Shown here in pieces: positions 1 to 2,458 of a DNA stretch of 5,373 nt (positions are counted from its first letter, which is position 1; every line of letters starts with the position of its first letter). The DNA is from UBA6265 sp964526965 (lineage in GTDB: Bacteria; Chloroflexota; Chloroflexia; Thermomicrobiales; UBA6265): contig CAZGML010000059.1 in NCBI GenBank assembly GCA_964526965.1, forward strand, positions 1 to 5,373, written 5' to 3'. The translations under genes were made by a program, and so were the position numbers. The notes beneath the pieces were generated by a model. That model had not been told where the DNA came from. It did not search any database and was given only the letters and a program-made list of their open reading frames with translations.

Positions 1-8
1 GAGATTCC

Positions 9-1433
9 ATGATTCAACTTGTAACCTTCGACTTCCACAACACAATTGCGCATTGCGACGACTGGTTCCAGCTCGAAATCCGCGAACTCCCCGTTCGAGT
101 ACTGGAGCGTGCGGACAACGAGCTTCTGCACCGGATCGGCGCGGATGAACTCACTGCAAGATACCGCGAGATGCGCCAGCAGGTGATGGAGAGTGGCGTA
201 GAAATCGAGGCGATCGAGGGGCTGGAGCGGGTCTACAACTCGTTCGATATCGAACTGGACAGGAGCGTGCTGGAGCAGATCACCGCCGATTTGATGCGCG
301 CGGCTGTGGAGACCGCGAGCCCGATCGACGGGATCATCGAAGCGATTGGGATGCTCTCCGATGCTGGCCTGCGCATCGGCGTTATTAGCAGTGCCATCTA
401 CCACCCGTTCCTGGAATGGACGCTCGAATCGTTCGGGATTGCAGACCGCGTCGAGTTCATCGTCACATCTGCGAGTTCCGGCATTTACAAGAGCGATCCC
501 CGCATCTATGAAGACGTACTGCGAGACGCACAGGTGAGTGGCAGCCAGGCGATCCATATCGGCGATTCCACCAGGTGGGATGTCTGGAGCGCGCAGGAAG
601 CCGGCATGCGCGCAGTGCTGATTCCCTATAAAGAAGCGTACAGCGTCAACCAGCACGATACCGATGCCGTACCCGATTTCACTGCATCCAATGCAATCGA
701 AGCGGCAACATGGGTACTGAAGGAGCTCCACGATGCCACAGAACCGCGCCTGATCATCGACATCTTCACCCTCTTTCCGGGGATGTTCGATGGCGTGCTT
801 GATGAGAGCATCCTCAAGCGGGCGCACCAAAAGGGGCTGATTGATATCCGTGTCCACAACATCCGCGACTGGACGTACGACAAGCACCGCACGGCAGATG
901 ACACACCCTATGGTGGCGGCGCTGGCATGGTGATGAAGGCTCCTCCGATCGTAGAAGCGGTGGAAGCCGTGCTGGGCGATGATATTAACGATACGCACAT
1001 CGCGATTATGAGTGCGGGCGGTCGGCGGTTTACCCAGCCGATTGCACAGGAACTGAGTGAGAAGAAGCGGGTAGCGCTGATATGCGGACATTACGAAGGC
1101 ATAGACGAACGCGTCTCGGAGATCCTCGATGCCGATGAGCTCTCGATTGGCGATTACGTACTCACCGGCGGCGAACTGCCGGCGATGGTGATTGCCGACA
1201 CGATCAGTCGCCTGGTGCCGGGGGTGATTTCCGAGGAGAGCATCCTCGACGAATCGCACCTGGGCGAAAACGTGGAGTATCCGCATTACACGCGTCCGGC
1301 GGAGTATCGCGGCCTAACGGTGCCTGAGATACTACTGAGCGGTCACCACGCCAAGGTGGCTGAATGGCGCGCCGAGCAGGCAATTGAGCGGACGAAACGG
1401 TGGCGTCCGGATTTGGTGCGGGACGACGAGTAA
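9..1433 (+). CDS. trmD: HAD-family hydrolase fused to tRNA (guanine-37-N1)-methyltransferase TrmD
   Basis: A 474-residue two-domain protein. Residues 1-240 are a HAD hydrolase: motif I is D8-F-H10-N-T12, motif II is around S127-S128 (GVISSA), motif III is K161 (YKSDP), and motif IV is G185-D186-S187 with D191. Residues 248-474 are a full TrmD, the SpoU-TrmD (SPOUT) trefoil-knot enzyme that transfers a methyl group from S-adenosylmethionine to N1 of G37 next to the tRNA anticodon, preventing +1 frameshifting. Visible TrmD signatures are IDIFTLFPGMF (250-260), YGGGAGMVMKAPP (301-313), CGHYEGIDERV (359-369), SIGDYVLTGGEL (379-390), YPHYTRP (424-430) and LLSGHHAKVAEWR (442-454). Its roughly 227 residues are slightly shorter than E. 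coli TrmD at the C-terminus. The start at 9 gives a typical HAD N-terminus, but only eight upstream bases are visible. The usual downstream rplS is absent. The TrmD call is very secure. The fusion is what the sequence shows, but a sequencing indel at the junction is possible. The HAD substrate is unknown. Confidence 0.93.
   Translation: MIQLVTFDFHNTIAHCDDWFQLEIRELPVRVLERADNELLHRIGADELTARYREMRQQVMESGVEIEAIEGLERVYNSFDIELDRSVLEQITADLMRAAVETASPIDGIIEAIGMLSDAGLRIGVISSAIYHPFLEWTLESFGIADRVEFIVTSASSGIYKSDPRIYEDVLRDAQVSGSQAIHIGDSTRWDVWSAQEAGMRAVLIPYKEAYSVNQHDTDAVPDFTASNAIEAATWVLKELHDATEPRLIIDIFTLFPGMFDGVLDESILKRAHQKGLIDIRVHNIRDWTYDKHRTADDTPYGGGAGMVMKAPPIVEAVEAVLGDDINDTHIAIMSAGGRRFTQPIAQELSEKKRVALICGHYEGIDERVSEILDADELSIGDYVLTGGELPAMVIADTISRLVPGVISEESILDESHLGENVEYPHYTRPAEYRGLTVPEILLSGHHAKVAEWRAEQAIERTKRWRPDLVRDDE
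718..753 (+). promoter_or_regulatory. Relic (or out-of-frame) trmD translation start at the HAD-TrmD junction
   Basis: Around the domain boundary sits TGA (718-720), overlapping the strong Shine-Dalgarno sequence AAGGAG (720-725), followed seven bases later by ATG (733-735). Stop and ATG share one frame, but it is shifted by +1 relative to the fused protein. The ATG reads only six codons (MPQNRA) to TGA at 751-753. In the protein frame the first TrmD-like residue is L248, a CTG codon at 750-752, where an independent TrmD would normally start with Met. This arrangement is what one expects where two closely packed genes became fused. It could also be a live site that drives short reinitiation, or a place where one base is missing from the assembly. 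No slippery heptamer is evident, so programmed frameshifting is not supported. Confidence 0.5.
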
Positions 1434-1452
1434 CGCAGCACTCCGGATTGTG

Positions 1453-1481
1453 ATGCGGGTTCTATAGCGGTGATCCCGCAT
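1453..1481 (+). terminator. Weak hairpin downstream of trmD
   Basis: A 7-bp perfect stem (ATGCGGG at 1453-1459, CCCGCAT at 1475-1481) with a 15-base loop begins 20 bases after the trmD stop codon. No run of T follows it, so it does not meet the rule for a factor-independent terminator. It may only slow RNA decay or polymerase, or be a chance inverted repeat. Confidence 0.25.
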
Positions 1482-1521
1482 GTAGCGCCGTCCCGACCCG
1501 ACGACGGCAGGAGTACCAAGA

Positions 1522-1583
1522 TTCAACATTCCAACATTCCGGGTACCTCCGCTCACAGAATCACGGAATCTTGGAATGTTGAA
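1522..1583. repeat. Hairpin unit A (ATTCC family)
   Basis: Left arm 1522-1541 and right arm 1564-1583 are complementary over 20 bases with one mismatch, enclosing a 22-base loop. The left arm holds two ATTCC words eight bases apart. The inner part (ATTCCGGGTACCTCC) is a diverged version of the core seen in units C, F, G and J. The ends are TTCAA/TTGAA, resembling the TCAA/TTGA ends of units D, F and H. Confidence 0.8.
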
Positions 1584-1593
1584 AGCACGAGAG

Positions 1594-1638
1594 CCCAAAT
1601 CCTATGGTGTCCCGGCCAATGGGATCCTGGGATTTGGG
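1594..1638. repeat. Hairpin unit B (short, AAATCC arms)
   Basis: CCCAAATCC (1594-1602) is the exact reverse complement of 1630-1638, a 9-bp stem around a 27-base loop. The inner sequence AAATCCTATGGTGTCCCGG resembles the centre of unit I (AAATCCTGTGCCCGG), which suggests B is an eroded relative of units D and I. Confidence 0.55.
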
Positions 1639-1661
1639 ATGTCGGGTCGAATGAGAACAAT

Positions 1662-1715
1662 GAGATTCCACACTCCAGATTCCAGGTATCCCCCTCTCGT
1701 GGAATGTGGAATCTC
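1662..1715. repeat. Hairpin unit C (AGATTCC family)
   Basis: Arms 1662-1677 and 1700-1715 pair over 16 bases with one mismatch around a 22-base loop. The left side is a period-7 run (AGATTCC, ACACTCC, AGATTCC). The loop contains ATTCCAGGTATCCCCCTCTC, the core shared with units F, G and J. The unit ends two bases before unit D begins. Confidence 0.8.
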
Positions 1716-1717
1716 GG

Positions 1718-1778
1718 TCAAGGGAGCAAGGGAGCAAGAATATCCCCGTCGGAAAATGCTGCTCCCTTGCTCCCTTGA
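1718..1778. repeat. Hairpin unit D (GGGAGCAA family)
   Basis: TCAAGGGAGCAAGGGAGCA (1718-1736) is perfectly reverse-complementary to 1760-1778, a 19-bp stem with a 23-base loop. Two more pairs follow outward after a one-base bulge. Each arm is two tandem copies of the octamer GGGAGCAA or its complement. The element is near-identical to unit I some 490 bases downstream, including the inner right side (CGGAAAATGC here, CGGAAACGC in I). Confidence 0.9.
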
Positions 1779-1790
1779 ACCACCAGACAC

Positions 1791-1835
1791 GTCATGTTGA
1801 GCGTCTAGCGTAGCCGAGGCCGAAGCATCCCGGTA
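1791..1835. repeat. Dispersed-repeat-like segment (GTCATGTTGAGCG...GAAGCATCCCGG)
   Basis: The segment starting GTCATGTTGAGCG and ending GCCGAAGCATCCCGG resembles the short intergenic repeats with a GTCAT-CTGAGC-(GA)AGCGAAG-GATC pattern that are scattered through many bacterial genomes. That resemblance comes from recall of the pattern and was not searched. It is unlike the ATTCC and GGGAGCAA units around it and lies in the spacer dividing the hairpin array, so it may be a separate insertion. Confidence 0.4.
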
Positions 1836-1966
1836 CGTGCACTGGCTGCGCCACCTCACACGACGGAAAGCCCCTGAGAAAAGTAATTACCTCCCCCTCC
1901 CTTTGGGTTGTAGGCATCCTCTAATTACTATACGCATCGGGGAGACCACTAATCCTGAAATTGACC
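1836..1966. other. Array spacer with a small A+T-rich inverted repeat
   Basis: Most of this spacer is plain non-coding sequence. AGTAATTA (1882-1889) pairs exactly with TAATTACT (1922-1929), an 8-bp stem over a 32-base loop containing a C-rich tract (CTCCCCCTCCC). Outside the stem, CCCCTGA at 1871-1877 and CGGGGAG at 1938-1944 could extend pairing weakly. It does not share the octamer words of the flanking hairpins. I see no gene, tRNA or promoter here that I can defend. Confidence 0.4.
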
Positions 1967-2042
1967 TCAAGAATCCAAGAATCCAAGATTCCATCATTCC
2001 AGGCACCCCCTCTCTCGGAATGTTGGAATGTTGGATTCTTGA
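1967..2042. repeat. Hairpin unit F (AATCCAAG/ATTCCAAC family)
   Basis: Arms 1967-1992 and 2017-2042 are complementary over 26 bases with three mismatches around a 24-base loop. Both arms are octamer runs: AATCCAAG repeated on the left, GTTGGAAT words on the right. The stretch 1996-2043 recurs at 2295-2343 in unit J with only one C of length difference. Confidence 0.85.
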
Positions 2043-2051
2043 TCCCGGTTG

Positions 2052-2105
2052 AGATTCCACATTCCAACATTCCAGGTGTGCCCCTGCCGGTGGAATGTGG
2101 AATCT
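2052..2105. repeat. Hairpin unit G (AGATTCC family)
   Basis: AGATTCCACATTCCA (2052-2066) is the exact reverse complement of 2091-2105, a 15-bp perfect stem with a 24-base loop. The arms match those of unit C almost exactly. The loop includes ATTCCAGGTGTGCCCCT, again the shared core. Confidence 0.85.
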
Positions 2106-2124
2106 GGAATGTCAGTTCGAGGAT

Positions 2125-2194
2125 TCAAGGAGCCAAGGGGCCAAGGGTCCACCGTGCACCCCCCTCGGGAATTGTTGGACTCTTGGTCCCTTGA
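2125..2194. repeat. Hairpin unit H (CAAGG family)
   Basis: Arms 2125-2144 and 2175-2194 pair at 16 of 20 positions around a 30-base loop. Both are octamer runs: CAAGGAGC, CAAGGGGC, CAAGGGTC on the left; TTGGACTC, TTGGTCCC on the right. Although the arms differ from units F and J, the centre (GCACCCCCCTCGGGAAT-TGTTGGA) is close to theirs. Confidence 0.7.
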
Positions 2195-2208
2195 CCGGGA
2201 TTTGGCGG

Positions 2209-2267
2209 CAAGGGAGCAAGGGAGCAAGAAATCCTGTGCCCGGAAACGCTGCTCCCTTGCTCCCTTG
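2209..2267. repeat. Hairpin unit I (GGGAGCAA family)
   Basis: CAAGGGAGCAAGGGAGCA (2209-2226) pairs perfectly with 2250-2267, an 18-bp stem and 23-base loop. It is a second copy of unit D with the same octamer arms. The flank after the right arm (TTGAACC) is also shared with D. The loop differs by several substitutions, so this is not a recent exact duplication. Confidence 0.9.
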
Positions 2268-2276
2268 AACCGGGTT

Positions 2277-2338
2277 GAGATTCCACATTCCGAGATTCCA
2301 GGCACCCCCCTCTCTCGGAATGTTGGAATGTTGGATTC
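2277..2338. repeat. Hairpin unit J (hybrid of G-type left arm and F-type right arm)
   Basis: The left arm starts with the same 15 bases as the start of unit G (GAGATTCCACATTCC), while the loop and right arm repeat unit F. As a result only the inner part pairs well (2286-2299 with 2317-2330, 12 of 14), with bulges outside. This looks like a recombinant between neighbouring units. It lies closest to the stop codon of the minus-strand gene. Confidence 0.7.
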
Positions 2339-2343
2339 TTGAT

Positions 2344-2458
2344 TGGTCGGCGTTCGCCAAAACGCATGGAGGCCACATCGGCTGGCAACCGCCCACTCCC
2401 GCCACCTGCCGGTGCCGGGTCGGGACGATTCTGCGGACGGTGCCGGATCAAGGCGGCG
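2344..2458. other. Plain 3' flank of the RM gene
   Basis: This 115-base GC-rich stretch between the last hairpin and the RM stop codon has no octamer words. CGGTGCCGG occurs twice (2410-2418 and 2439-2447). I see no intrinsic terminator for the minus-strand transcript, so termination probably occurs within or beyond the hairpin array, or through Rho. Confidence 0.4.

Larger units (their letters stand above)
1522..2343. repeat. Array of nine octamer-built inverted repeats in a convergent intergenic region
   Basis: This stretch lies between the ends of two convergent genes and contains no convincing gene. It is dominated by inverted repeats with arms of 9-26 bases and loops of 17-30 bases. Most arms are short direct repeats of period 7 or 8, such as ATTCCAAC, GGGAGCAA, AATCCAAG, CAAGGNNC and AGATTCC/ACATTCC. 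Units A (1522-1583), B (1594-1638), C (1662-1715) and D (1718-1778) form a left block. Units F (1967-2042), G (2052-2105), H (2125-2194), I (2209-2267) and J (2277-2338) form a right block, with an unlike spacer at about 1781-1966. None of the hairpins is followed by a T run on either strand. Open frames across the array on both strands are translations of the repeats. They are not CRISPRs, since there is no constant repeat with regular unique spacers, and no transposase is present. Confidence 0.85.

Noticed and set aside
1718..1778. Unit D (and I) as an intrinsic transcription terminator
   Set aside because: The stem is strong, but no T run follows on either strand, and both arms are part of the repeat pattern rather than adjacent to a stop codon.
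1522..2343. CRISPR array
   Set aside because: Repeats are inverted, differ in sequence between units and are not separated by regular unique spacers. There are no cas genes in the window.
1489..2427. 11-base inverted repeat (CGTCCCGACCC at 1489-1499, its complement at 2417-2427) as ends of a mobile element enclosing the array
   Set aside because: In GC-rich sequence of this length such an 11-mer pair is not very improbable. There is no transposase, no target-site duplication was found, and the match does not extend.
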